Notes under the pieces: generated by a model
What the model was told of the DNA's origin: nothing
Databases searched by the model: none
The model's input: only the letters and a program-made list of their open reading frames with translations
Shown: in pieces, positions 18,779 through 27,263 of the stretch
Position numbering within the stretch: the stretch's first letter is position 1
Layout: every line of letters starts with the position of its first letter
Program-made: the position numbers and the translations under genes
NCBI GenBank assembly: GCA_013001595.1
Contig: JABDMH010000125.1
Location: forward strand, 1 to 49,314
DNA: 49,314 nt
Direction of reading: 5' to 3'
Source of the DNA: Saprospiraceae bacterium
Lineage (GTDB): Bacteria > Bacteroidota > Bacteroidia > Chitinophagales > Saprospiraceae

Positions 18779-19043
18779 GCTCAAAAAAACCTACGCCACT
18801 TAAGGTTGCAGATTCTGCTGTCTCCATTTTGTCTTAGGGATCAGCAAATAGTAAGTTTTCGATATAGATGAATGTTATTTTGAACTTAGACAAGGCGCGA
18901 AAAACAGGCATTGGTGCTACGTAAATTATTGTAACGAAGGCTAAATTCAGTGAGAACCAGGACAGAAGTGGAAGTTATTTTTACCGGTCTTTAAATAATT
19001 TGGATTTTTCAGCAGACATCGATAATACTAGTGTATATAAAAA
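18779..19043. other. Gene-free gap with a possible intergenic element
   Basis: No frame of note. The stretch around 18890-18995 (CAAGGCGCGAAAAACAGG through TTATTTTTACCGGTC) has the flavour of dispersed intergenic elements seen in Bacteroidota. A short piece of it (TTTTTACCGGTC) recurs in reverse near 23300. No promoter or terminator can be assigned with confidence. Confidence 0.3.
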
Positions 19044-20588
19044 ATGAGAAAAATCTGTCTATTGTGTATCATTTTGAGTTTTCAACTCTTGATCCTGGGC
19101 CAAACAAGGTCAGGAGATGCCAGTGAAATTCCTCCTTTGGTCACCTATACTTCCGAGGAGGACCATGCACAAATGATGAATCAATTGGGTATTCGGAAAC
19201 TAAGATCCGGAGCAAGCGGAAATGAATCAGCACCCAATCATGCAAATTACGAAGAGTCTTTGGCCAATCCTTGTCCTGTTTTGCTAGAGCTTTTGCTTAC
19301 TGCGACAGGTGTGCCGGTGAATTCCGCAGATACGTGGTGGAATATTCGCCGACCTGAGATTAAGGAGGACCTGGAAAGGGAAATATACGGTCGTCTGCCA
19401 GATCGGGTTCCTGAAGTTAATTGGACCGTCAAGATTACGGATAGAGAATTTGTCGGAAGAGTACCAGTCATTGTCAGGCAACTGATCGGTCATGTGGATA
19501 ATCGGGCTTATCCCTCGATTGAAGTGCATATCAATATGATGGTGGTATTGCCCACAAATGTCCAAGGTCCTGTACCTGTCCTGATGATGTTTGGTCGTCC
19601 GTCATTTCCAGCCCCCGCTCAACCCAGTCAAGCAGATCTAGAAGCACTGAATCTATCCTTTAAGAAAATGATGATTCAATACGACCCAAAGATGAAAGAG
19701 ATATTTGACCGCTATCCTGCTTATTCACCTATTACCAGATTACCACCTCCCAATTTCTTTGCGCCTCCTGTGACCGGAGATTCTCCGCGTACTGAGCAAC
19801 TACTGGCGGCGGGTTGGGGATATGCTACTATTGATCCCAGAAGTATCCAAGCGGATAATGGAGCTGGTCTGACACGCGGTATAATTGGCTTAACCAACAG
19901 AGGTAAACTGCGTAGTCCAGATGATTGGGGTGCACTGCGTGCATGGGCCTGGGGGGCCTCACGCGGTCTCGATTATCTGCAGACGGACACTTTGGTGGCA
20001 TCGGATAAGATAGGTATTGAGGGTGTATCCCGCTACGGTAAGGCAGCTTTGGTGGCACTTGCTTTCGAACCGCGCTTCGCAACTGGATTGATTGGTTCCT
20101 CTGGTAAGGGCGGAGCTACATTGCATCGCAGAGTATTTGGGGAGGCCGTCGAGAATCTTACGGGACCAGGAGAATATCATTGGATGGCTGGAAACTATCT
20201 TAAATACGGTGCTTCCGAAGCTAGTTTTGGCAGCATGTCTGGTTGTGATCTTCCTACGGATGCCCATGCCTTGATTGCACTCTGTGCCCCCCGCTTGACA
20301 TTTATAAGTTACGGTATCCCGGAAAAAGGAGATGCAAAATGGCTTGACCAGCAAGGTAGTTATATGGCAACTGTGGCAGCAGCTTCCGCCTTTAGATTAT
20401 TGGGTGCAAGAGGTATCGGAGTTTCTGATGATTATATGGCAGAAAAAATGCCCCCAGTGCTGACAGGAAAGCTAAATGGTGAACTAGCCTGGAGACAGCA
20501 TGATGGTGGGCATACAGATGCTCCAAACTTTGCTTATTTCATTCCTTGGGCTAATAGGTTTTTAAAGTATGAACGGATTTCAAAGTAG
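19044..20588 (+). CDS. CE15 family glucuronoyl esterase-like protein
   Basis: 514 residues with signal peptide, an alpha/beta hydrolase of carbohydrate esterase family 15. It would cleave ester bonds on (4-O-methyl)glucuronic acid, for example between xylan and lignin or on other esterified uronates. The family hallmark GVSRYGK holds the nucleophile Ser329, SSGKGGA follows as the CE15 GSxGxGG-like oxyanion region, and His490 in HDGGHTD closes the triad. DDWGALRAWAWGASRGLDYL is also characteristic. It is exported to the periplasm or surface and fits the heparinase-like lyase and the SMP-30 lactonase in one uronate pathway. The next intact gene downstream is the lactonase. Confidence 0.9.
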   Translation: MRKICLLCIILSFQLLILGQTRSGDASEIPPLVTYTSEEDHAQMMNQLGIRKLRSGASGNESAPNHANYEESLANPCPVLLELLLTATGVPVNSADTWWNIRRPEIKEDLEREIYGRLPDRVPEVNWTVKITDREFVGRVPVIVRQLIGHVDNRAYPSIEVHINMMVVLPTNVQGPVPVLMMFGRPSFPAPAQPSQADLEALNLSFKKMMIQYDPKMKEIFDRYPAYSPITRLPPPNFFAPPVTGDSPRTEQLLAAGWGYATIDPRSIQADNGAGLTRGIIGLTNRGKLRSPDDWGALRAWAWGASRGLDYLQTDTLVASDKIGIEGVSRYGKAALVALAFEPRFATGLIGSSGKGGATLHRRVFGEAVENLTGPGEYHWMAGNYLKYGASEASFGSMSGCDLPTDAHALIALCAPRLTFISYGIPEKGDAKWLDQQGSYMATVAAASAFRLLGARGIGVSDDYMAEKMPPVLTGKLNGELAWRQHDGGHTDAPNFAYFIPWANRFLKYERISK

Positions 20589-20632
20589 CGAATTAGTAGC
20601 CACACAATTAGCTCAGTAATTTTACTGCGCCT

Positions 20633-20940
20633 CTACTCCTGCCGCAGTGCCTCCACAGGATGTCCCAAGGCTGCACGCATGCTAATAATGCCTATGGTCA
20701 AGAGAGCCATGGCCAATATGATGCAAGTTGGTACTAAGAGATGCCATCCAGTTAGCTCAATGCTAATGTGTAAGAATCCAGCCAGGCTTGCATGGCATAC
20801 ATTGAGATCGGGATGGCTAGGAGCAACCCTAAAAGGATTAAGCCAAAATATTTCTTTGAAAGAAGGATGGTAATATGCCCCAACGTAGCACCCAATATCT
20901 TTCGAATACCGATTTCTCGAGTTTTTTGCGCGGCTAATCC
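20633..20940 (-). pseudogene. C-terminal relic of an FtsX/MacB-like ABC permease
   Basis: Read on the minus strand, this gap encodes the end of an FtsX-like permease: EIGIRKILGATLGHI, a transmembrane run LILLGLLLAIPIS, then ALGHPVEALRQE before a TAG at 20633-20635. The signature is split by a frameshift near 20775, and everything upstream of GLAAQKTREIG (20940) is missing, so it is a dead fragment. It is unrelated in position to the intact permease at 31499-34744. The relic suggests that a regulated efflux gene was deleted when the lactonase gene or its promoter arrived. Confidence 0.75.
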
Positions 20941-20969
20941 TTACCTTTCAGATCATTAGAAAGGTACAT

Positions 20970-22013
20970 ATGCAAGGGAAGAACTTGAAAAGGAGAGATT
21001 TTCTGTCTATGGCAGGTGCATTGGGTATTTTGCCTTACGAACAGTTGCTTACACAAGAGACCCCGGGTGAAAATATATCTGACGCCTATGACGGACTCAA
21101 GACACGCCGGTATTTAGGGAAAGTAAAGATAGCAACGGAGGTTTCTGGCCAGCAAATATTTTTAGAGGGACCTGCGGTGGATGTCCATGGTCAAGTATTC
21201 TTTACTAACATTCCTGCCAATGAAATTCTTCTCTGGGATCCCGTTGCGAAAAAATTATCGGTTGCCTTAGGGTCATCAAATGGAGCCAATGGATTGCGCT
21301 TTCGACCGAATGGAAAGCTGCTTGTCTGCGAGGGAGGATCAGGACTCATATCAGAAATTGATCTAGCGACAGATGAAAGAACCGTTCTTGCTGATGGATA
21401 TGCTGGAAAATCTCTGCAGTCCACCAATGATTTGGAATATGACCGCGAAGGCCGCATCTATTTCTCGTCTCGTGCAGGCAAACCTGATCTTTCAAAGCAG
21501 AATGTGAAAGGCCTCTACCGCGTTGATCCTGATGGCTCGGTAATTCAACTGCTTGCAGAGCCGGATGTGCAGATGCCCAATGGAGTGGTCCTGTCGCCAG
21601 ATGAAAAGACCTTGTATATGATTGAAGCCCATCCAGGAGATGATCACAACCGCTGTATTTTGGCATTTGATTTGGCCGAAGACGGCGCCCTCATCAATCG
21701 ACGTACCTTAATAGATTTCTATCCGGGCCGAAGTGGTGATGGTATGTGTATAGATGCCAACGGCAATCTCTATGTAGCTGCCGGATTGCATGCCCTTAGA
21801 AATGAATCAGAAACACTGGATACAAGGCCTGGCATACATGTTATTTCACCTGAAGGCAAGTTGTTGGCTTTCCGTGAAACTCCTGAGGACACGATCACCA
21901 ATTGCACTTTTGGGGGTAAAGACCTGCGTACCTTGTACATCACTTGTGGCAAATACCTATTGAGTCTGCGGACAAAGATTCCTGGAAAGTCAAGCTATCG
22001 GCCTTCAATCTAA
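20970..22013 (+). CDS. SMP-30/gluconolactonase-like exported lactonase
   Basis: 347 residues with a Tat-like N-terminus (KRRDFLSMAGALGI). The six-bladed SMP-30/gluconolaconase/LRE propeller is shown by the metal-ligand Glu in FLEGPAVDVHG, NDLEYDREGRIYFS, PNGVVLSPDEKTLYM and GDGMCIDANGNLYVA. Such enzymes open sugar-acid lactones, here plausibly after oxidation of a released uronic sugar. It is the last gene of the catabolic stretch, about 380 bases after the CE15 gene and just before the tRNA promoter. A TACCTTTC at 20942-20949 resembles a -7 box, but no matching -33 box is evident. Confidence 0.88.
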   Translation: MQGKNLKRRDFLSMAGALGILPYEQLLTQETPGENISDAYDGLKTRRYLGKVKIATEVSGQQIFLEGPAVDVHGQVFFTNIPANEILLWDPVAKKLSVALGSSNGANGLRFRPNGKLLVCEGGSGLISEIDLATDERTVLADGYAGKSLQSTNDLEYDREGRIYFSSRAGKPDLSKQNVKGLYRVDPDGSVIQLLAEPDVQMPNGVVLSPDEKTLYMIEAHPGDDHNRCILAFDLAEDGALINRRTLIDFYPGRSGDGMCIDANGNLYVAAGLHALRNESETLDTRPGIHVISPEGKLLAFRETPEDTITNCTFGGKDLRTLYITCGKYLLSLRTKIPGKSSYRPSI

Positions 22014-22052
22014 AAACTCAGGGTTGTGCTCGACCATTCCCTTCTCAAAAGC

Positions 22053-22083
22053 CTTTCATTACGTACAGGATTTTTTAACTTTG
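22053..22083 (+). promoter_or_regulatory. Bacteroidota-type promoter for the tRNA pair
   Basis: TAACTTTG at 22076-22083 fits the TAnnTTTG -7 consensus exactly. TTTC at 22053-22056, 19 bases upstream, is one base off the TTTG -33 box. The first tRNA begins 30 bases downstream, the expected distance for a tRNA leader. Confidence 0.7.
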
Positions 22084-22112
22084 CAGCCCTTCAAAAGTGA
22101 ATGTTACTGTAG

Positions 22113-22187
22113 GGGACTTTAGCTCAGTTGGTTTAGAGCGCTGCCTTGACAGGGCAGAGGTCGTGGGTTCGAATCCCTCAAGTCCCA
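22113..22187 (+). tRNA. tRNA-Val (anticodon GAC)
   Basis: Complete cloverleaf. The acceptor GGGACTT pairs with AAGTCCC, with discriminator A at 22187. The D arm reads AGCTCAGTTGGTTTAGAGC, and the anticodon stem CTGCC/GGCAG encloses loop TTGACAG with anticodon GAC. The T arm is GTGGG-TTCGAAT-CCCTC with one U-U mismatch. CCA is not encoded (CAC follows). It is the first gene of a two-tRNA transcript. Confidence 0.97.
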
Positions 22188-22203
22188 CACGCACACGAAA
22201 GTT

Positions 22204-22278
22204 CGGGGTGTAGCTCAGCCCGGTTAGAGTGCACGTCTGGGGGGCGTGAGGTCGGAGGTTCGAATCCTCTCACCCCGA
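22204..22278 (+). tRNA. tRNA-Pro (anticodon GGG)
   Basis: Acceptor CGGGGTG pairs with CACCCCG, discriminator A at 22278. The anticodon stem CACGT/GCGTG encloses loop CTGGGGG, anticodon GGG, reading CCC/CCU proline codons. T arm GGAGG-TTCGAAT-CCTCT closes with a terminal G-U pair. It lies 16 bases after tRNA-Val and is followed at once by a strong hairpin. Confidence 0.97.
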
Positions 22279-22286
22279 CAACCGGA

Positions 22287-22389
22287 ATGAAGGCCGCTGA
22301 CAATGTCAGTGGCCTATCTTTTTTAAAGGATGCTGAGCTTGCTCGAGCATCCAAAAAAAGATAGGATAAGCACTAAGTGAGGCCTTCAT
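22287..22389. repeat. Nested inverted repeat after the tRNA pair
   Basis: Outer arms ATGAAGGCC (22287-22295) and GGCCTTCAT (22381-22389) are perfect complements. Inside them, CCTATCTTTTTT (from 22313) pairs with AAAAAAGATAGG (ending near 22365), and the core GGATGCT...GAGCATCC forms another stem. The left half also contains a separate 10-bp hairpin. The structure spans about 103 bases and could fold as a cruciform or act as a terminator in both directions. Confidence 0.75.
22292..22324 (+). terminator. Intrinsic terminator of the tRNA transcript
   Basis: Ten-bp stem GGCCGCTGAC / GTCAGTGGCC (one G-U pair) with a 3-base AAT loop at 22292-22314, followed by TATCTTTTTT. It lies 14 bases after tRNA-Pro, so it most likely ends the two-tRNA transcript. 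Confidence 0.85.
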
Positions 22390-23631
22390 GTTGGTTGTAC
22401 TGCCCCCTTTAGGATGGGCGCAGCCAATCGGTTCACCCCGACTGAGAAAGATGGTAACATTAGATAATCAATATTTTACGCATGGTACATTTGTATATGT
22501 GTCAATTTAGGTGCCGTTTTTTGAGAGGCTAACGTATTGATTATCAGACTTGCTGATTTCCCCCCTTCGATAATCGCTCATGTGCTGTGCGATGCACATC
22601 CTGCTTTACGTAAGAGCAATATATTTTTGATCTGAGAGAGTATATTCTGATCTCCAGCCCCACGCAAATTAATACATCTTGCAAATAACACAAATAACAC
22701 GGGGGAAATCGAGCAGGCCTTTTTCATAGAGTAGGTTTAGGTAATTAAAGATGAATTTAACTATAGTATTTCAGGAGCCCTTGCTCCTGGAGAAGAACAA
22801 AGGAGGAGACTTTCTCCAAACTCCCTAAGTGATTTTGATGATTTACGAACAAGAAATGGTGCTGAGTTTACCGTAGTGATTACTGGAGCTGATGGGGGCA
22901 GAGGGAGAGAAACTCTTTTCAATAGACATCTTTCATGACGAGGACCAAGAACGATTGGAGGAGTTAGACGCCATGTATCCTGAAATGCTTGGTAGTGTTC
23001 TTTGTTCGACAACCGGCACCTTGAAAAAATATGGATTACCCCTTTTTACTTATGGCGTGCAATTGTTCTTCAATTGATTGAAGTACTTCTTAGGTAAGTC
23101 TCTCACATAAACATACCTTGAACCATCCATATAGTCTACTTCCACCTTCGTAAGCTTCACACACGATGCCGTAGGATTGTAAAAAATAGCCTCTCAGTGG
23201 AAGTCATGAAACGTACCAATAAAATTGATTGGAATAGTGACTCTTGCCGTGAAATACTTTTGACCTAAATGACTGGACCTACTGCATTGTGGAATTGACC
23301 GGTAAAAATTATAAGATCTGATATTTAGGCAGGGATTCGATCAAACTTGAAGCCTAATTCAAACTCTTTCATTTAAATAAAGTTCTTCTGGATTCTGTAC
23401 TTCTGATAGACCATACGTAAAATCATCTTCATTACAACGATGTTCCTTACTTCTGCGATTCCTCGTGAAGTTACTAGGAAATCACCATCCACAGACTTTT
23501 AGGAACCTCCTTAGCAAGATCAAAAAGCAACTTTCGGACGACAACGAGATTGTACAAAAACCAAACATTCTCTCATTTTTCGAAACAATTCTATCAATAC
23601 GACAGTATACTATGTACTAAATCAAAGCAAT
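22390..23631. other. Decayed intergenic stretch with scattered coding remnants
   Basis: No intact gene. GATAATCAATA at 22463-22473 is mirrored by its complement at 22535-22545. A plus-strand reading around 22760-22940 (ISGALAPGEEQRRRLSP, then TVVITGADGG) runs into stops and a frameshift near 22935. A minus-strand reading around 23060-23330 (ARVTIPINFIGTFHDF, then KLTKVEVDYMDGSRYVYV) looks like old beta-rich coding sequence with stops. I cannot name either parent. Frames of 60-83 residues here are not supported as genes. Confidence 0.6.
22580..22655 (+). repeat. Hairpin-bearing intergenic element, copy 1
   Basis: Hairpin ATGTGC...GCACAT (22580-22599), then TTACGTAAGAGCAATATA (22606-22623), then TTTTTGATCT and a TATATTCT core. 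The 18-base linker is identical in copy 2 near 24112, and the layout is the same while the first stem differs in sequence. Confidence 0.65.
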
Positions 23632-23985
23632 ATGACACTTAAAGAAAAAACAGAAGACATCTACAATCAAATTGGACAAGGCAAACTTTTGGATGCCTTT
23701 GATCAATATTATGCTGATGATGTGGTAATCACCGAACCTAGAGGCACTTGGGAAGGTAAAACCGCATGCAGGGCACACGAGGAAGAGTTTTTAGGCATGG
23801 TCAAAGAATTCCACGGTATGGAAGTGAAAGTCATCACAAGTGATGAAGATGCGGGCGTAGTCATGCACGAAACTTCTATGGATGTGACATTCCAGGATGG
23901 CAACAGGGTCAACATGGAGCAAGTGGGCGTGCAGAAATGGAGAGATGGTAAGATCGTACATGAACGTTTTTACTATCAGGGGTAG
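23632..23985 (+). CDS. SnoaL-like/NTF2-fold protein
   Basis: 117 residues of the SnoaL-like NTF2-fold group, a cone-shaped cytoplasmic domain. Members may be enzymes, ligand-binding proteins or simply stress-linked proteins of unknown role. DAFDQYYADDVVITEP, an acidic pocket and VGVQKWRDGKIVHERFYY are typical. The length is full for a single-domain member and the frame is intact, making it the only clearly living protein gene between 22 and 28 kb. A clear terminator follows 29 bases after the stop, so it is probably monocistronic. No signal peptide. Confidence 0.88.
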   Translation: MTLKEKTEDIYNQIGQGKLLDAFDQYYADDVVITEPRGTWEGKTACRAHEEEFLGMVKEFHGMEVKVITSDEDAGVVMHETSMDVTFQDGNRVNMEQVGVQKWRDGKIVHERFYYQG

Positions 23986-24013
23986 AGTATGTAATAGACA
24001 AGCAGGATATCAC

Positions 24014-24042
24014 AAAAGCGGGTCAAATGAACCTGCTTTTTT
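24014..24042 (+). terminator. Intrinsic terminator after the SnoaL-like gene
   Basis: AAAAGCGGGT, a 7-base loop CAAATGA, then ACCTGCTTTTTT. The stem has one G-U pair and is extended by A-T pairs into the U tract. Confidence 0.85.
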
Positions 24043-24084
24043 AGTTTATCAGACTTAAGAAGTTCCTTACTCCGATCAACCCAC

Positions 24085-24160
24085 TCTTCAGCCTTAGGCT
24101 GTAAGCCTTAATTACGTAAGAGCAATATAGTATTGATCTAGGGCAGCATATTCTGCCCGC
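24085..24160 (+). repeat. Hairpin-bearing intergenic element, copy 2
   Basis: A bulged hairpin (CTTCAGCC/GGCTGTAAG, near 24086-24105), the 18-base linker TTACGTAAGAGCAATATA (24112-24129) identical to copy 1, TTGATCT, then a perfect hairpin GGGCAG-CATATT-CTGCCC (24141-24158). It lies between the SnoaL terminator and a glycosidase relic. Confidence 0.65.
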
Positions 24161-24229
24161 CAACACTTTGCTGGCTTCTTTTTGATCGGACAGAACAAGT
24201 GTTGAAAAGTAAGCCAGAGGGGAGTCGAT

Positions 24230-24670
24230 TTGAAAAGAACCGATGGAATTTCGAACGTGTCGGATCTTCAGATTATTCCTCTGTCTGAAGAGGAGCCGCA
24301 CTTAATCTCTGGTGATTGGAGACGGCGTGTTGCTGCGATACCTCCCTTTGGAGTCGAGGGTTATAAGATGCTGGTATTGGAGGATGATAGCAAAGTCCTT
24401 ATCATCGCAAATGGCCAAAGGGCAAGCCCCTATGGTGTCGGCAAACTTCTGCGGAGCATGGAGATCTCTACGAAGAAGGTTTTGGTGCCAAGGCAATTAT
24501 CGATTTCAACCACACCTTCACACCCAATTCGGTGCCATCAATTGGGCTATAGATCCAAAACCAATTCCTACGATGCTTGGTCAGCTGCGCAATTTGACCA
24601 GTACATATGTGAGTTGGCGATCTTTGGGGCAAATAAACTTACTCATGCTGAACATACCTTGATGGTTTAG
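24230..24670 (+). pseudogene. N-terminal relic of a GH20/GH67-N-type glycosidase-like protein
   Basis: The frame reads YGVGKLLRSMEI, then VPRQLSIS, then HQLGYRSKTNSYDAWSAAQF and QYICELAIFGAN. This is the end of a small N-terminal domain followed by the first strand and helix of the catalytic barrel in a group of large secreted glycosidases (hexosaminidase or alpha-glucuronidase-like N-domain). The similarity stops at IFGAN, and the remaining hundreds of residues are absent. The start is also ill-defined (no signal peptide). It is a truncated, non-functional fragment. Confidence 0.65.
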
Positions 24671-24733
24671 AATTTTGTGGATTTATATCTTTTACCTTTG
24701 CCCTTATTATTCTAACGAACAAACACCTTTGAG

Positions 24734-25433
24734 GTGAAGTTTAACTATTTAATTGTATTTTTTAGCTTGCTGATTATTTCATGTAGTGAAGAAAAAGAAG
24801 CGAGTCTTATTTGACAAAAAAGTATTCCCAGGATAGGTTCCCAATCTTCTCCGCGGGCATCAGATTTAAATAGTGATGACATTCTTGACATTGTTATTGG
24901 AGCAGGAGCAGATGAATATCAAAAAAGTGCTCAGAGAGTTTTAGCCATAGATGGTTCAACAGGAGACATTATTTGGCATGCGCCCTGCATAGACCAAATT
25001 TACTGGAAAATTAGAATATATTGATTCGATTGGTTGCCCCGAGATTTCGTCAGCTGTTGTATATGATCTTAATAATGATGAAATAGACGAGGTTGTTATT
25101 AGTTTAAATCAATTTGATTGTAAGGGCTTTACCGATGGCGCTCCGGAAAATATGCTTAGTGAATTGGTAGCGATTGATTTTAGGAACAAGAAAGTAATTC
25201 CAATTGACCAAAACGATAAATTTAAAAATATATTTACAACACCACTTCTTGCCGACATTGATAGTGATGGATATTTAGACATCACTCATGCTACCTATCC
25301 CCATTCGGAAAATTTGGATATTCTTTATTTTTTGGGAATGAATATTAAAAGGTTTGGAACACCCATTAAAATCAGAAAACCTATAAAATGGGGGTCATAT
25401 ATGGGGAGTAATGGCGATGGGATATATAGGTAA
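24734..25433 (+). pseudogene. Frameshifted FG-GAP-repeat lipoprotein
   Basis: GTG 24734 opens a lipoprotein signal (FFSLLIISCSEE) that hits a stop within 30 residues. Other frames continue the same protein: SDLNSDDILDIVIGAGADEY and VLAIDGSTGDIIW (about 24870-24980), then SAVVYDLNNDEIDEVVIS and LLADIDSDGYLDIT (about 25050-25300), ending at 25433. At least two frameshifts separate the pieces. The repeated D-x-N/D-x-D motifs mark calcium-binding FG-GAP blades. Intact, it would have been a surface propeller protein like the one at 14287-16611. Confidence 0.75.
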
Positions 25434-25706
25434 TACAAGGATGTAGGTATATCTATCAATGGTTCGCGACCTTATCAGGCTGCTATTTTGTCAAAATCCA
25501 ACGCGGATCTAATCATATTATTATTTATTTTAATGTTTGGGTGAATTGGATAGATTGAAAATATTCCTTTTAATAGTCTATGGTTAAATAATTCGATAGT
25601 CAAATTGAAGATCGAATAGGTTGATGGATCACTTTTTAGCAGCCCATTTCTTTGAATGCATTTAGCAATCGAAGCGTTGGTTAATACAGCGTTGACTTGA
25701 AAATGA

Positions 25707-25990
25707 TTTACCGATTATGTCACTCGAATTCGTGGCACTAAGCCAAGTATGGATGGTAAGGGTAGAGCACCTGACAATGCATATATGATGCGCTTCTGGA
25801 GATCTATCAAATACAAACATATTTATCTAAATCCCACTGGTGATGTTTTGGAACTTTATCTGGTAATCATCAACTACATCAAATACTATAGAATATAGTA
25901 TAGTAATGAGCTTAGGCAAAGTAACCTTGCAAACCAAACCTCCTCGAAGGTCTTTAGCTTAGCTGCTCAGTTTTCTACAAAAAAATGTTG
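25707..25990 (+). pseudogene. C-terminal relic of an IS3-type transposase
   Basis: The reading FTDYVTRIRGTKPSMDGKGR, followed by APDNAYMMRFWRSIKYKHIY, is the end of an rve/DDE integrase core, where SMDGKGRA-x-DN and RFW-R-x-K-Y are typical of IS3-family OrfB. A stop at 25897-25899 interrupts the last helix, and the reading continues as a degenerate tail to about 25990. The N-terminal two-thirds and both inverted ends are missing, so the element is immobile. Confidence 0.8.
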
Positions 25991-26306
25991 ATGATAAAAG
26001 AAGCAAGATGGATGATGTTGATAATGAGATTATATTAGCTTCCTTAATTAATGGTCTCACTTTGTGGGGCCACATCATAGTTCATATTGGAACGGTCAAC
26101 TAGTTGCTTCGACTAAAAATGAAGAAATGGATATTTGTTTAGGGGAAGATTAGAAATTGAATTACTTATCCGAAAAGCGCATAATCAGTACTAAAAGGAA
26201 TAATTATGGGATTTATTACTGCTATCTTACTAGTGTAATCACCAACTGTAACTCAAGTAGATACGTCATTGTATGGATGCCATCGCCTAGCCACACATTA
26301 CACCAA
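25991..26306. other. Gene-free stretch
   Basis: AT-rich sequence between the transposase relic and the regulator relic. Stops are frequent in all frames, and I see no promoter, hairpin or repeat worth naming. Confidence 0.6.
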
Positions 26307-27120
26307 TCAATACACCAGTATATACTTGGACAAATTTTGTCCCTTTTTCAATTGCAATTTCATCCATAACCTATATCGAGCAATTTCAGCACCACGGAGT
26401 GATATACTCATCAGATTGGCAATTTCCTTTGTATTGAGATCGAGCCTTAATAAGGCACATAGTTTCTGATCGTTTGGTGTCAAATCGTCAAACTCTCCAC
26501 GCAAGCGCGATAGAAAATCACTATGCACCTGGTCAAAATGGTATTCAAATTACTCCCAGTCCTCTTGCACTCGTAGCGTGGTGTCAATTTCACGTTCAAT
26601 TCTCTCCAATGCTTTTTGTAGTCTCAACATTGGTACCTTTCCGTCTGATTTCTTTGAGCTCTTCTTTGATGGCTTCGATAAATTGATTTTGGACCACTAA
26701 ATCCATGGTTGAAGCTGCCAGAAGGTTATTTAAATGTCTCAATTCACTCGCCAAATTCTCTTCTTCCAATTGCAATAGTTCCCTCACCTTTTGCTGCTCT
26801 ATTTCGATCAATTTCTGCTGGTTGACATGCAATTCGTCCGTTTTTTCTTCTTCGAACTTTTGTTTTCTGCGTTCAAATTTTCGATTCTGTGAGCGCTAGA
26901 TCAGGCCAAGAACAAGGAAGCCCACTATGAGGTATATGACTTTGGCAAAAGTACTTCGGTGAAAAGGTGGACGGACGACTAGTGTGAGAGTTGAGCTTTG
27001 AGAAATGGCACTCATATATTGCGTTTGTGCGACAAAGTTGTATTCCCCCTCTTTGAGATTGGTGTATTCCTTCGTCGTGGCACCGGTCCAATCACTAAAT
27101 CCATCGTCAAAGCCTTCTAG
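26307..27120 (-). pseudogene. C-terminal relic of a Y_Y_Y/HTH hybrid regulator
   Basis: On the minus strand the reading starts inside a Y_Y_Y domain (LEGFDDGFSDWTGATTKEYT), passes a transmembrane segment (KVIYLIVGFLVLGLI), hits an in-frame TAG near 26895, continues through a coiled coil (HVNQQKLIEIEQQKVRELLQ) and, after a frameshift around 26560, ends in a LuxR-like HTH (LTPNDQKLCALLRLDL, KEIANLMSISLRGAEIARYR). Intact proteins of this kind in Bacteroidota are large periplasmic sugar sensors with a seven-bladed propeller that directly control polysaccharide genes. The whole sensor half is missing, so this is a broken regulator, possibly of the lost glycosidase genes around it. Confidence 0.85.
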
Positions 27121-27122
27121 AA

Positions 27123-27263
27123 ATTACGCAAATGTGGGCTCAAGAAGAAGACATCGAGATGTTGTACTTTTTATCTTTTGATGAGTCTTGGAAAGTTGGA
27201 CCAGAAGGTGAGGTCGATGCTCATTGGGGAATATGGGATCGCTTTGGAAAGTTAAAATATTAG
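27123..27263 (+). pseudogene. C-terminal relic of a GH17-type beta-1,3-glucanase
   Basis: Forty-six codons read QMWAQEEDIEMLYFLSFDES, then WKVGPEGEVDAHWGIWD and a stop at 27261-27263. This is the characteristic C-terminal end of bacterial GH17-like glucosidases. The fragment begins within a few bases of the end of the regulator relic on the other strand, so the two were fused by a deletion. Confidence 0.7.

Noticed and set aside
22463-22545. Terminal inverted repeats of an insertion sequence
   Set aside because: The 11-base arms enclose only 61 bases without coding sequence and no target duplication is seen.
22761-23077. 83-residue minus-strand and 61-residue plus-strand ORFs after the tRNAs
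   Set aside because: They overlap each other in decayed sequence, lack signal or family features, and a different frame looks more like the ancestral coding sequence.
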